A stretch of 9,014 nucleotides of DNA from an uncultured Oscillibacter sp. (GTDB lineage: Bacteria; Bacillota; Clostridia; Oscillospirales; Oscillospiraceae). The stretch is from assembly GCA_910586735.1 (NCBI GenBank), contig CAJUJW010000086.1:1-9014 (forward strand), given 5' to 3'. The position numbers were made by a program, and so were the translations under genes. This document shows positions 1-5,600 of this stretch, one piece after another; the first letter of the stretch is position 1; every line of letters begins with the position of its first letter. The notes below the pieces were generated by a model that was not told the DNA's origin, made no database searches, and saw nothing but the letters and a program-made list of their open reading frames with translations.

Positions 1-1
1 C

Positions 2-466
2 AAGGGCCTCTTCCCCGCCAGCGTGGAGTTCACCGCGGACCTCCACTCCATGGGCCAGTATATCCAGGCCGGGCGGCGCATCATGTTTGAGACTGTGGTC
101 CGCCTGGGGACCTCCGAGCACCAGCTGCTGGTGCCCAGGGACGAGGTCAACGGTGACGGGCTGAACTTCGTGGCCGGGAAGTCCATGGACTACATCCGGG
201 ACAAGGCCATGGAGGGTACCCTCCTGGCCCACACCGAGGGCGGCGTGCCCAACGTCATTGTGGAAACCGACGGCAAGAGCGCCGGCTCCCTGGGTCAGCT
301 GATCTACTTCTTCGAGTACGCCTGCGGCCTCTCCGGCTACCTGCTGGAGGTCAACCCCTTCGACCAGCCCGGCGTGGAGGCTTACAAGAAGAACATGTTC
401 GCTCTCCTGGGCAAGCCCGGCTACGAGGAGCAGAAAGCCGCTCTGGAGGCCAAACTGGCGAAGTAG
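2..466 (+). CDS. pgi: glucose-6-phosphate isomerase, C-terminal part (5' end outside window)
   Basis: Interconverts glucose-6-phosphate and fructose-6-phosphate in the cytoplasm (glycolysis/gluconeogenesis). The window opens inside the gene: the frame from base 2 is open with no start, giving the last 154 residues. Seen directly: GLFPASVEFTADLHSMGQYI at the left edge, the AHTEGGVPN block around 230-255, and VNPFDQPGVEAYKKNMFALL at about 350-405. These are hallmark C-terminal blocks of the bacterial PGI family, and the lysine pair in GVEAYKK matches the catalytic lysine region known for the family. A GTG codon at 23 could be read as a start, but the family block begins before it, so it is internal. 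The gene ends at TAG 464-466, followed by hairpins rather than a classic T-tailed terminator. Codon use is GC-rich, like mtlD. Its neighbour mtlD makes or uses the same fructose-6-phosphate. The family assignment is essentially certain. Confidence 0.97.
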   Translation, partial: KGLFPASVEFTADLHSMGQYIQAGRRIMFETVVRLGTSEHQLLVPRDEVNGDGLNFVAGKSMDYIRDKAMEGTLLAHTEGGVPNVIVETDGKSAGSLGQLIYFFEYACGLSGYLLEVNPFDQPGVEAYKKNMFALLGKPGYEEQKAALEAKLAK

Positions 467-510
467 CTTTTCTCGAGAGAAAAGTTAACAAAAGAGCGTT
501 AACTCGCTCT
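467..510. other. two small stem-loops after pgi
   Basis: CTTTTCT (467-473) pairs with AGAAAAG (478-484) around CGAG, starting right at the pgi stop. AGAGCG (493-498) pairs with CGCTCT (505-510) around TTAACT. Neither is followed by a T-run, so termination is uncertain. They may act as 3'-end protection or weak terminators. Confidence 0.45.
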
Positions 511-560
511 GACAGTCTGGCGCTATTCCAGGCCGGAGCGACGGCAACGTAATCCCCAGT

Positions 561-597
561 CAGGGGCCGCCCCGTCTCAAGGGCGAGGCGGCCCCTG
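561..597. repeat. 11-bp GC-rich inverted repeat between pgi and mtlD
   Basis: CAGGGGCCGCC (561-571) and GGCGGCCCCTG (587-597) are perfect complements around a 15-nt centre. No T-tract follows, so an intrinsic terminator is not supported by sequence alone. It resembles, in GC-rich arms ending in CCCCT, the hairpin units at 8832-8853 and 8897-8915, so it may be a dispersed intergenic repeat. No gene is seen between 467 and 654 and no convincing mtlD promoter was found. Confidence 0.55.
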
Positions 598-654
598 CTA
601 AAGTTATAACGAAATCGATTGCTCACCCAAAATCTATCATTTTTAGGAGGCACT

Positions 655-1806
655 ATGAAACAGGCAATTCAAATCGGCGCGGGCAACATCGGCCGGGGCT
701 TCATCGGGGCCCTGCTCAGCCAGGCGGGCTGGCACGTCACCTTTGCCGACGTGGTGGAGCCCATCATCGAGGCGCTGAACAAAGACCACGCCTACACCGT
801 CCACATCCTGGACAAGGAGCCCGGAGAAATCGCCATCAGCAATGTGGACGGCGTGCTCTCCAACTCCCCGGCCTTCGCCGAGAAGGTGGCCCGGTGCGAC
901 CTGATCACCACCGCCGTGGGGCCCAACGTCCTGCCCATCATCGCCAAATCCATCGCCGCCGGTATCCAGGCCCGGAAGGCCGCCGGGAACACGGCGCCCA
1001 TGAACGTGGTGTGCTGTGAGAACGGCCTGCGGACTACCACCCGGCTGAAAAACGAGGTGGTGAAGCACCTGAGCCAGGAGGAGAACGCCTTCCTGGAGGA
1101 GCATATCGGCTTTGCCGACTGCGCCGTGGACCGCATCTGCCCCAAGCCCAGCTTTGACAATATCCTGGACGCCGCCGTGGAGCGCTACTGCGAGTGGGAC
1201 GTGGAGAAATCCGCCTGGAAGGGCGAGCTGCCGGACATCCCCGGCCTGACCTTCGCGGACAACCTCATGGCCTATCTGGAGCGGAAGCTCTTCACCCTGA
1301 ACAGCGGCCACGCCATCTGCGCCTACCTGGGGTATCTGAAGGGCTACAAAACCATCAAGGACAGCATCGCGGACCCGGCCATCGGGGAAATCGTCCACGC
1401 CGCCATCTCCGAGAGCGGCGAGGGCCTCATCAAGGAGTTCGGCTTTGACCCGGAGGCCCACCACGCCTACGTGGAGAAGATTTTTGCCCGCTATCAGAAC
1501 CCCTTCCTGGAGGACGAGGTTCTCCGGGTGGGCCGGGAGCCCATCCGCAAGCTGGAGCCCGGCGACCGGCTCATCAAGCCCCTGACCACCACCGCTTCCT
1601 TCGGCCTGCCGGTGGACCACCTGATCTTCGGCGCCGCCGCCGCCCTGCGCTTCGACTGCGCCGGCGACCCCCAGAGCGCGGAGCTCCAGGCCAAGGTGAA
1701 GGCCGGCGGTGCCGCCGCCGCCCTGGAGACCTACTCCGGCCTCAAGCCTGAGAATCCCCTGTTCGGCCGTATCCTGGACGTGTACAACTCCCTGGCAGTT
1801 GTTTGA
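655..1806 (+). CDS. mtlD: mannitol-1-phosphate 5-dehydrogenase
   Basis: NAD-dependent interconversion of mannitol-1-phosphate and fructose-6-phosphate, cytoplasmic. The protein is 383 aa, almost the length of E. coli MtlD (382 aa as I recall it). The dinucleotide-binding motif GAGNIGRGFIG lies at residues 8-18. TTAVGPNVLP, CCENGLRTTT and a long conserved block NLMAYLERKLFTLNSGHA (residues 203-220) follow. Lys211 in ERKLF corresponds to the catalytic lysine of the polyol-specific long-chain dehydrogenase family. The late motif GDRLIKPL also fits. The start is ATG 655 because TTAGGAGG (643-650) sits just upstream; a TTG at 619 opens the same frame but lacks a ribosome binding site and precedes the conserved N-terminus. 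A strong terminator follows. No mannitol PTS (mtlA/mtlF) is adjacent, so it could serve mannitol use supplied from elsewhere or the reverse, reductive direction; that part is inference. Confidence 0.97.
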   Translation: MKQAIQIGAGNIGRGFIGALLSQAGWHVTFADVVEPIIEALNKDHAYTVHILDKEPGEIAISNVDGVLSNSPAFAEKVARCDLITTAVGPNVLPIIAKSIAAGIQARKAAGNTAPMNVVCCENGLRTTTRLKNEVVKHLSQEENAFLEEHIGFADCAVDRICPKPSFDNILDAAVERYCEWDVEKSAWKGELPDIPGLTFADNLMAYLERKLFTLNSGHAICAYLGYLKGYKTIKDSIADPAIGEIVHAAISESGEGLIKEFGFDPEAHHAYVEKIFARYQNPFLEDEVLRVGREPIRKLEPGDRLIKPLTTTASFGLPVDHLIFGAAAALRFDCAGDPQSAELQAKVKAGGAAAALETYSGLKPENPLFGRILDVYNSLAVV

Positions 1807-1820
1807 AAATAGACCCGCGC

Positions 1821-1850
1821 AAGGAGGAGGGAGTTTCCCTCCTCCTTTTT
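1821..1850 (+). terminator. intrinsic terminator of mtlD
   Basis: AAGGAGGAGGGA (1821-1832) pairs perfectly with TCCCTCCTCCTT (1836-1847) around GTT, and the run of T continues to 1850. It starts 14 bases after the mtlD stop. Classic Rho-independent form. It also marks the left edge of the A+T-richer cassette. Confidence 0.93.
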
Positions 1851-1872
1851 GAAAGCCGCCGGAAAAGTGCCG

Positions 1873-1891
1873 GGGCAACCGGTAGTTGCCC
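1873..1891. promoter_or_regulatory. inverted repeat, possible operator upstream of the XRE gene
   Basis: GGGCAAC (1873-1879) and GTTGCCC (1885-1891) are perfect complements around CGGTA. It lies about 20 bp upstream of the proposed -35 box. XRE-family regulators usually bind such dyads and often control their own gene; assigning this one to the adjacent regulator is inference. It has no T-tail, so a terminator role is less likely. Confidence 0.4.
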
Positions 1892-1910
1892 GAATGTAAG
1901 CCGGATTTGG

Positions 1911-1940
1911 TTTACAATCGTCAGGGATACCGCTTAAAAT
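1911..1940 (+). promoter_or_regulatory. candidate sigma-A promoter of the regulator/secreted-protein cassette
   Basis: TTTACA (1911-1916) and TAAAAT (1935-1940) are separated by 18 bp. Transcription would begin near 1947, giving a very short leader before the ATG at 1960. It lies downstream of the mtlD terminator, so the cassette probably has its own transcription start. Confidence 0.55.
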
Positions 1941-1959
1941 CAAGAGGCGAGAGGTAAGA

Positions 1960-2409
1960 ATGATGACGCTGGATGAGAAACTGATTCACCTGCGGAAGGA
2001 AAAAGGGATGACCCAATTGGAGCTGGCGGAGGCCGTGGAGGTGTCCCGGCAGGCCGTCTCGAAATGGGAGTCCGGGAGCGCGCTGCCCTCTACGGAAAAA
2101 CTGCGCAGCCTGAGCGAGCTGTACGGGGTATCGGCCGACTATTTGCTGAATGAGCATAAACAGGAGGTTGAAAAAATCGCCCCCCTTCCACAGGAGGCAG
2201 AAGATAATTTAAAAACGTCCTGCGGGAGAGCAGGAAAGATATCTGCAAAATTGTTTGCCATTATTGTTGGTTTTTTAATCCTGGTCGTGCTGCTCCTTAT
2301 CGGAGTGCTTTATGCAAATAAAAGCAAAGAGGAACCTATTTGTATCGACGAAATGACAGGAGAGGGGGTGACTGATGTTCCGAAAATAGAATTCGATTTG
2401 GAGTGGTAG
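1960..2409 (+). CDS. membrane-anchored XRE-family transcriptional regulator
   Basis: A 149-aa one-component regulator. Residues 5-62 form a typical HTH_3/XRE domain: MTQLELAEAVEVSRQAVSKW is the helix-turn-helix core, followed by SGSALPSTEKLRSLSELYGV and DYLL. A polar linker (65-95) leads to one strongly hydrophobic segment, about 97-118 (KLFAIIVGFLILVVLLLIGV), then a short acidic tail of about 30 residues. With the DNA-binding domain in the cytoplasm, the tail would be extracytoplasmic. Two ATGs are adjacent (1960, 1963); the weak GAGAGG-type site just upstream does not separate them. Only 23 bases separate it from the next gene, so it is very likely the first gene of an operon with two secreted proteins. 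Family membership is clear; the signal sensed and the targets are unknown. A tail that responds to the secreted partners or to envelope stress is inference only. Confidence 0.9.
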   Translation: MMTLDEKLIHLRKEKGMTQLELAEAVEVSRQAVSKWESGSALPSTEKLRSLSELYGVSADYLLNEHKQEVEKIAPLPQEAEDNLKTSCGRAGKISAKLFAIIVGFLILVVLLLIGVLYANKSKEEPICIDEMTGEGVTDVPKIEFDLEW

Positions 2410-2432
2410 CTTGAAGAGAAGGAGGTGAGATT

Positions 2433-2840
2433 ATGCGATTTAGAAGGTTCTTATGCGTGATGTTCAGCTGTTTGATTGCGGTCAGCTGTTTTGGGTTCCA
2501 GGCGAAGGCGGCCGGCGCGGAAGTGTGCGTTGTGTATCCCAATGCAGAACGTGCTTCGGGGCGGTTTAGTGTTGAGATACCGGGAAACACACTTGCCGTT
2601 ACAAGCTCCGACCTCCCATTAGAAGCCGGAGAATCTGTAACAATCAACGCCGTTTACTCTCCGCAGTCTGCCAGCGTGGATTTCGGCCTGATTGCGCCCG
2701 ACGGACTGTTTTATCCCCTTAGAGCGGCAAATGGCAGCTTCAACAAGACCATCGCAATTGGTCAAAGAGGTAACTATACGCTGGCTATCAGGAACAATTC
2801 GGACCTTGAAATATCAGTGTCTGGGTTTGTAAATTATTAA
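2433..2840 (+). CDS. small secreted protein of unknown function (135 aa)
   Basis: I do not recognise this family. The start at ATG 2433 is well supported by AAGGAGGTGA at 2419-2428, an almost ideal ribosome binding site and the strongest in the window. Residues 1-27 look like a Sec signal peptide: basic MRFRRF, a hydrophobic core (LCVMFSCLIAVSCFGF), then AKAAG as a likely signal peptidase I site. The mature part, about 108 residues, alternates polar and hydrophobic residues in a way that suggests a beta-sandwich, with motifs such as LEAGESVTI, GLIAPDGLFYPL and GNYTLAIRNNSDLEISV near the C-terminus. A single cysteine (Cys32) remains in the mature part. It sits between the membrane XRE regulator and a larger secreted protein, in the same A+T-richer block. 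Export is well supported; no biochemical role can be read from the sequence. Confidence 0.85.
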   Translation: MRFRRFLCVMFSCLIAVSCFGFQAKAAGAEVCVVYPNAERASGRFSVEIPGNTLAVTSSDLPLEAGESVTINAVYSPQSASVDFGLIAPDGLFYPLRAANGSFNKTIAIGQRGNYTLAIRNNSDLEISVSGFVNY

Positions 2841-2853
2841 AAAGGAGATTAAC

Positions 2854-3804
2854 ATGAAAAGACGGATTTTTGCTTTTTTACTTGCTATTACGGTCTGTTC
2901 TATGATGGGGGCGACTACTGCCGCAGCTTACAGATTAGAAGAAACTGCGGAGAGAAGCGACTCCCAGACAATGGAGTCAAAGAGCGAATATCAGATGGCA
3001 ATAGAAGAAACGCAACGGATGGAAGCATGTGCTAAGACTAATCTTCAATCTGGAAACGACAGCAGCGTACAAGCTAAAACTCCATTAGAGGAGTATAAAG
3101 AGGCATTCGATGTAAGAGCAGAAATGGATACAGAAACGCTAAGTGGTATGGGTTATTCTTCTGCAGAGATCGATATTTTGCAAAAGTATAAAAATGGTGA
3201 GTGTACATTTGAAGAAGCGGCTACAAGGGCGGCCGCAGTTTTAACTCCAAGTTTAACATGCACAACACATACGAAAGAAAGATATGTTGTGAAATATTCT
3301 TGGGAGTGGGATAAGACTCCGGTTGGTTTGGGAGAAGATGGTTTCGCAATGGGGCTTTATGGTATTGACAACCAGAGCAATAGACTTATCACTAAACTAA
3401 ATTCTTCTACCGCCGCAGTGACGTACTTTTATACAGATAATTCTTATTATAAAGTTGAGTTTCCAGATAAAGAAATTTCTCAGGATGCTGTTTCGACCAA
3501 ATTTGATTCATATAAACTTAGCGATTTGGGCGACCGATGGGTATGGGCGAAAAGAGGATATATTACCATGACTATTTCTCCAGCAGTCAGTGGAGGAAAA
3601 ACATTTGAAGCAGTTCGCGCGGCTGGAGAATATGGACATTCCAGTCATAGGCTTGCGCAGATTAATATTTCTGTAACGGTTAGTGCAACTGGCGATATCA
3701 CGGCAACCTTTTCTATTGCGCCGCCATCTTCTGGATCGGTAACTTCATATGGAAAGAAACAGATTATTTTTTACAATGATGGATCTAAATTTGTGGAGGC
3801 CTAA
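2854..3804 (+). CDS. secreted protein of unknown function (316 aa)
   Basis: ATG 2854 follows AAAGGAG (2841-2847), 13 bases after the previous stop, so translation is likely coupled in an operon. Residues 1-25 form a signal peptide (MKRRIF, hydrophobic core, TTAAA before Tyr26). The mature part has a polar, low-complexity stretch (27-75), a short helical region with LSGMGYSSAEIDILQKY (97-112), and a beta-rich C-terminal domain from about 140 onward with VVKYSWEWDKTP (145-156), TYFYTDNSYYKVEF and INISVTVSATGDITATFSI. This layout of signal peptide, helical hairpin-like segment and W-rich beta domain resembles uncharacterised secreted proteins I recall from Firmicutes, but I cannot name a family. 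No catalytic motif, LPXTG anchor or C-terminal membrane segment is seen, so release or non-covalent wall association is likely. Base composition is lower in GC than the flanking metabolic genes. Its 3' end carries the ribosome binding site of the next gene and was copied in the 90-bp duplication. Confidence 0.85.
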   Translation: MKRRIFAFLLAITVCSMMGATTAAAYRLEETAERSDSQTMESKSEYQMAIEETQRMEACAKTNLQSGNDSSVQAKTPLEEYKEAFDVRAEMDTETLSGMGYSSAEIDILQKYKNGECTFEEAATRAAAVLTPSLTCTTHTKERYVVKYSWEWDKTPVGLGEDGFAMGLYGIDNQSNRLITKLNSSTAAVTYFYTDNSYYKVEFPDKEISQDAVSTKFDSYKLSDLGDRWVWAKRGYITMTISPAVSGGKTFEAVRAAGEYGHSSHRLAQINISVTVSATGDITATFSIAPPSSGSVTSYGKKQIIFYNDGSKFVEA

Positions 3805-3968
3805 GGAGCATGAGGGTTCAAGAGTGCCTATTGATCATAGGGGCGTTCCTCATATTTCCATTGTGGCATAATCTATACATTTGTGGAGGCCTAAGGAGCA
3901 TGGGGGTTCGAGAGTACCTGCTGCTCATAGGGGCATTCCTCATATTTCCATTGTGGTATGATCTATCC
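3789..3968 (+). repeat. 90-bp tandem duplication spanning a gene junction
   Basis: Bases 3789-3878 and 3879-3968 align without gaps at a period of exactly 90 bp; I count about 10 differences. The unit holds the last codons and stop of the 316-aa gene, a GGAGG ribosome binding site, an ATG and the first hydrophobic segment of the next gene. The first 22-24 bases of each copy, which carry the translation-initiation signals, are identical; all differences lie in the downstream coding part. Confidence 0.95.
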
Positions 3969-4118
3969 AAAGGAAGAGCTGCGCTAAAAGAGGTATTTAA
4001 AAGCAAAGCGAAAGCTAGAGAACTACTCCTGTTGTCGATAGTGTCTGTTCATGTAGTTTGGCTTTTGATTAGGATATATCTTATGATAATGCAGCTGCCT
4101 CTTTCAACGAAATATTAA
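3810..4118 (+). CDS. small membrane protein with duplicated N-terminus (two possible starts, 102 or 72 aa)
   Basis: Not a family I recognise. From ATG 3810 the frame gives 102 aa with two near-identical segments, ECLLIIGAFLIFPLWHNL (residues 5-22) and EYLLLIGAFLIFPLWYDL (35-52), then a basic region (SKGRAALKEVFKSKAKAR) and a last hydrophobic stretch, about 71-97. The likely topology is two or three membrane segments. A second ATG at 3900 is in the same frame and carries the same upstream context (GGAGG 10 nt before each ATG, plus AAGGAG immediately before). It would give a 72-aa form that looks like the ancestral protein. In copy 2 the old stop codon of the upstream gene is out of frame, so the long form reads through. 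Which start is used, or whether both are, cannot be decided here. It overlaps nothing, follows the 316-aa gene by 5 bases and ends the operon at the 4121-4156 stem-loop. Confidence 0.78.
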   Translation: MRVQECLLIIGAFLIFPLWHNLYICGGLRSMGVREYLLLIGAFLIFPLWYDLSKGRAALKEVFKSKAKARELLLLSIVSVHVVWLLIRIYLMIMQLPLSTKY

Positions 4119-4120
4119 GA

Positions 4121-4156
4121 TAAATGTGACTGATGTAAAACCATCAGTCACATTTA
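4121..4156. terminator. 15-bp stem-loop ending the cassette, possibly bidirectional
   Basis: TAAATGTGACTGATG (4121-4135) and CATCAGTCACATTTA (4142-4156) are perfect complements around TAAAAC, three bases after the stop of the small membrane protein gene. The downstream tail (CCTTATTG) is a poor T-tract, so termination is likely but not textbook. Confidence 0.7.
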
Positions 4157-4222
4157 CCTTATTGAGCATAACGGGTAAGCCGCTATGACCGCGATTTTAG
4201 GAAAATCTTCCCCTCTTCCCCC

Positions 4223-4251
4223 TTTCCTTTTCCCGGAAAGCCTGTTAGAAT
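4223..4251 (+). promoter_or_regulatory. candidate extended -10 promoter of the capA-like gene
   Basis: TAGAAT (4246-4251) is preceded by TGT (4243-4245), an extended -10. A weak TTTCCT (4223-4228) sits 17 bp upstream in the -35 position. Transcription would start near 4258, about 30 bases before the ATG. The rest of 4157-4289 holds a pyrimidine-rich stretch (4206-4234) and no gene. Confidence 0.45.
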
Positions 4252-4289
4252 AGAGACAGCAAACTTCGTGACAGAAAAGAGGGAAGCCT

Positions 4290-5357
4290 ATGAAACGCTG
4301 TCTGGCCGTCCTGCTGGCGGTCCTGCTGCTCGTCCCCGCGGCGGCGGCGGAGTGGGACCCCGCGGACCCCAACGACCCCCTGCTGTGGGAGCCGGACCTG
4401 CCGGAGTTCGACGGGCCCATGCCCCGGACCGGGGAGAGCGGGGACGCCTTCAGCGTGGTGGTCAGCTTCACCGGGGACATGCTGCTGGCCTCCCTCCACG
4501 GGAAGCGGGCGGCGGGGAACTTCCTGGACTACGCCGCAAAGCGGGAGCCGGACTATTTCCTCCAGCACGTCCGGCCCATCTTCGAGGCGGACGACTTCAC
4601 CGTGGTAAACCTGGAGAACGTGCTGACGGACCGGAACCTCACCCCCAAGGAGAAGAGCACGGACCCCGCCTACTGGTACCGGGCCCCCGCGGCCAACACG
4701 AAAATTCTCACCTCCTCCGGCGTGGAGGCGGTGTCCCTGGCCAACAACCACACGGGGGACTACAGCGCGGCGGGCTACAAGGACACGGTGAAGGCCGTCT
4801 CCGCCGCCGGGCTGGAGTACGGGGGCAACGACCGGACCTTTTACCTAGAGAAAAACGGCTTCCGCGTCGCCGTCATCTGCCACGGCCTCTGGAACGAGGC
4901 CCAGGCGGGAAGCATCGTCAAGCGCATCAAGGCGGCGGAGAAGGAGTCCGACTTCCAGGTGGTCTTCTACCACGGCGGCGAGGAGGGCGTCCACGCCCCG
5001 GAGGCGTGGCGGGTCCGGGCCTCCCGGAAGCTGGTGGACGGCGGCGCGGACCTGGTGCTGGGGAACCACCCCCACGTGCTCCAGCCCAGGGAGGTCTACA
5101 AGGACAAGGAGATCGTCTACTCCCTGGGGAACTTCTGCTACGGCGGCAGCCGCCGGCCGGAGAACCGCACCATCATTTATCAGCTGACCCTCCGGGTGGA
5201 GAACGGGGTCCTGACGGAGACCGCGTCTGAAATCATCCCCTGCTACGTCCACACCGGCAGCTCGGTGAATAACTACTGCCCGGCCCCTATTGAAGACGAG
5301 GACCAGCGCCGGCAGGTGCTGAACTTCATGGACGGGAAGGCGAAGCTGCCCTGCTGA
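4290..5357 (+). CDS. secreted CapA/PGA_cap-family metallophosphatase-type protein
   Basis: Belongs to the CapA family (poly-gamma-glutamate capsule biosynthesis, PGA_cap domain), which has a calcineurin-like metallophosphoesterase fold. The protein is 355 aa. Residues 1-20 are a signal peptide (MKRCLAVLLA..., AAAA before Glu21), so it acts outside the membrane. The domain spans about 56-320. Motifs: FTGDMLL (60-66, metal-binding Asp63), VVNLENVLT (105-113), VSLANNHTGDY (148-158), YHGGEE (227-232), LGNHPHVLQP (257-266) and VYSLGNF (276-282). These are the canonical order and spacing of the family. YHGGEE differs from the more usual HWG-E form, which I regard as a variant. The ATG is placed by GAGGGAAG (4279-4286). 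No pgsB/pgsC/capBC-like gene is nearby and it is flanked by its own promoter and terminator, so a role in polyglutamate export is not shown; many stand-alone CapA-like proteins have unknown substrates. GC content returns to the high level of pgi/mtlD. Confidence 0.9.
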   Translation: MKRCLAVLLAVLLLVPAAAAEWDPADPNDPLLWEPDLPEFDGPMPRTGESGDAFSVVVSFTGDMLLASLHGKRAAGNFLDYAAKREPDYFLQHVRPIFEADDFTVVNLENVLTDRNLTPKEKSTDPAYWYRAPAANTKILTSSGVEAVSLANNHTGDYSAAGYKDTVKAVSAAGLEYGGNDRTFYLEKNGFRVAVICHGLWNEAQAGSIVKRIKAAEKESDFQVVFYHGGEEGVHAPEAWRVRASRKLVDGGADLVLGNHPHVLQPREVYKDKEIVYSLGNFCYGGSRRPENRTIIYQLTLRVENGVLTETASEIIPCYVHTGSSVNNYCPAPIEDEDQRRQVLNFMDGKAKLPC

Positions 5358-5380
5358 CCGGCGTCCGAAGGCCGGTTTTT
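5357..5380 (+). terminator. terminator of the capA-like gene
   Basis: ACCGGC (5357-5362) pairs with GCCGGT (5371-5376) around an 8-nt loop, followed by TTTT to 5380. It overlaps the last base of the stop codon. Confidence 0.8.
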
Positions 5381-5407
5381 CACAAAATCTGCCACTAAAA
5401 GTGTATG

Positions 5408-5441
5408 ACCGCAGTCAGTGACTATAGTCAGTGACCGCGGT
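5408..5441. repeat. nested direct repeat and palindrome upstream of the symporter promoter
   Basis: AGTCAGTGAC occurs at 5413-5422 and again at 5426-5435, a 13-bp period. Across their junction lies the perfect 12-bp palindrome TGACTATAGTCA (5419-5430), and outside both are complementary arms ACCGC (5408-5412) and GCGGT (5437-5441). A TTATTTT run follows, so it may be a second terminator for the capA-like gene; the repeat pattern also suits a protein-binding site. Between 5442 and 5565 I see no gene or other clear signal. Confidence 0.55.
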
Positions 5442-5565
5442 TATTTTCTGTCCGGCCTGGGCGGCGTTCTTAGAACCATCTGCTTTTTAGCATTTCCAGC
5501 CTGGAATAGTCTCCACTTTTTCACTAAATATCTTTACTTTGAGGACAACTTTTTCCAAAAAGCCC

Positions 5566-5594
5566 TCGACGAAATTTCCTTTTTCTGCTATAAT
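5566..5594 (+). promoter_or_regulatory. extended -10 promoter of the symporter/ammonia-lyase operon
   Basis: A perfect TATAAT (5589-5594) preceded by TGC (TGn extended -10) lies 17 bp after TCGACG (5566-5571), a 4/6 match to the -35 consensus. The expected start is near 5601, leaving a leader of about 125 nt before the symporter ATG. Confidence 0.72.
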
Positions 5595-5600
5595 TGGAAT

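Noticed and set aside
619..654. TTG at 619 as an earlier mtlD start
   Set aside because: It lacks a ribosome binding site, while TTAGGAGG correctly places ATG 655 and the family N-terminus begins there.
643..1878. Open frame of 411 codons on the minus strand, antisense to mtlD
   Set aside because: Composition is an antisense shadow of GC-rich codons (rich in Gly, Val, Leu, His); there is no ribosome binding site and it lies over a secure gene.
2336..2647. 103-codon minus-strand frame over the 135-aa secreted protein gene
   Set aside because: No ribosome binding site, no recognisable domain, and the plus strand has an ideal AAGGAGGTGA and a signal peptide.
3818..4006. Minus-strand 62-codon frame with an internal NGNMRNAPM repeat
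   Set aside because: The repeat is just the antisense image of the 90-bp duplication; no start signals.
1851..4289. Mobile element carrying the A+T-richer cassette
   Set aside because: No integrase, transposase, terminal inverted repeat or flanking direct repeat was found at either edge; transfer is possible but no vehicle is seen.
4268..5230. Second long plus-strand frame over the capA-like gene
   Set aside because: Its product is Gly/Arg/Pro-rich repetitive sequence, as expected for an off-frame reading of GC-rich DNA, and the overlapping frame has every CapA motif.
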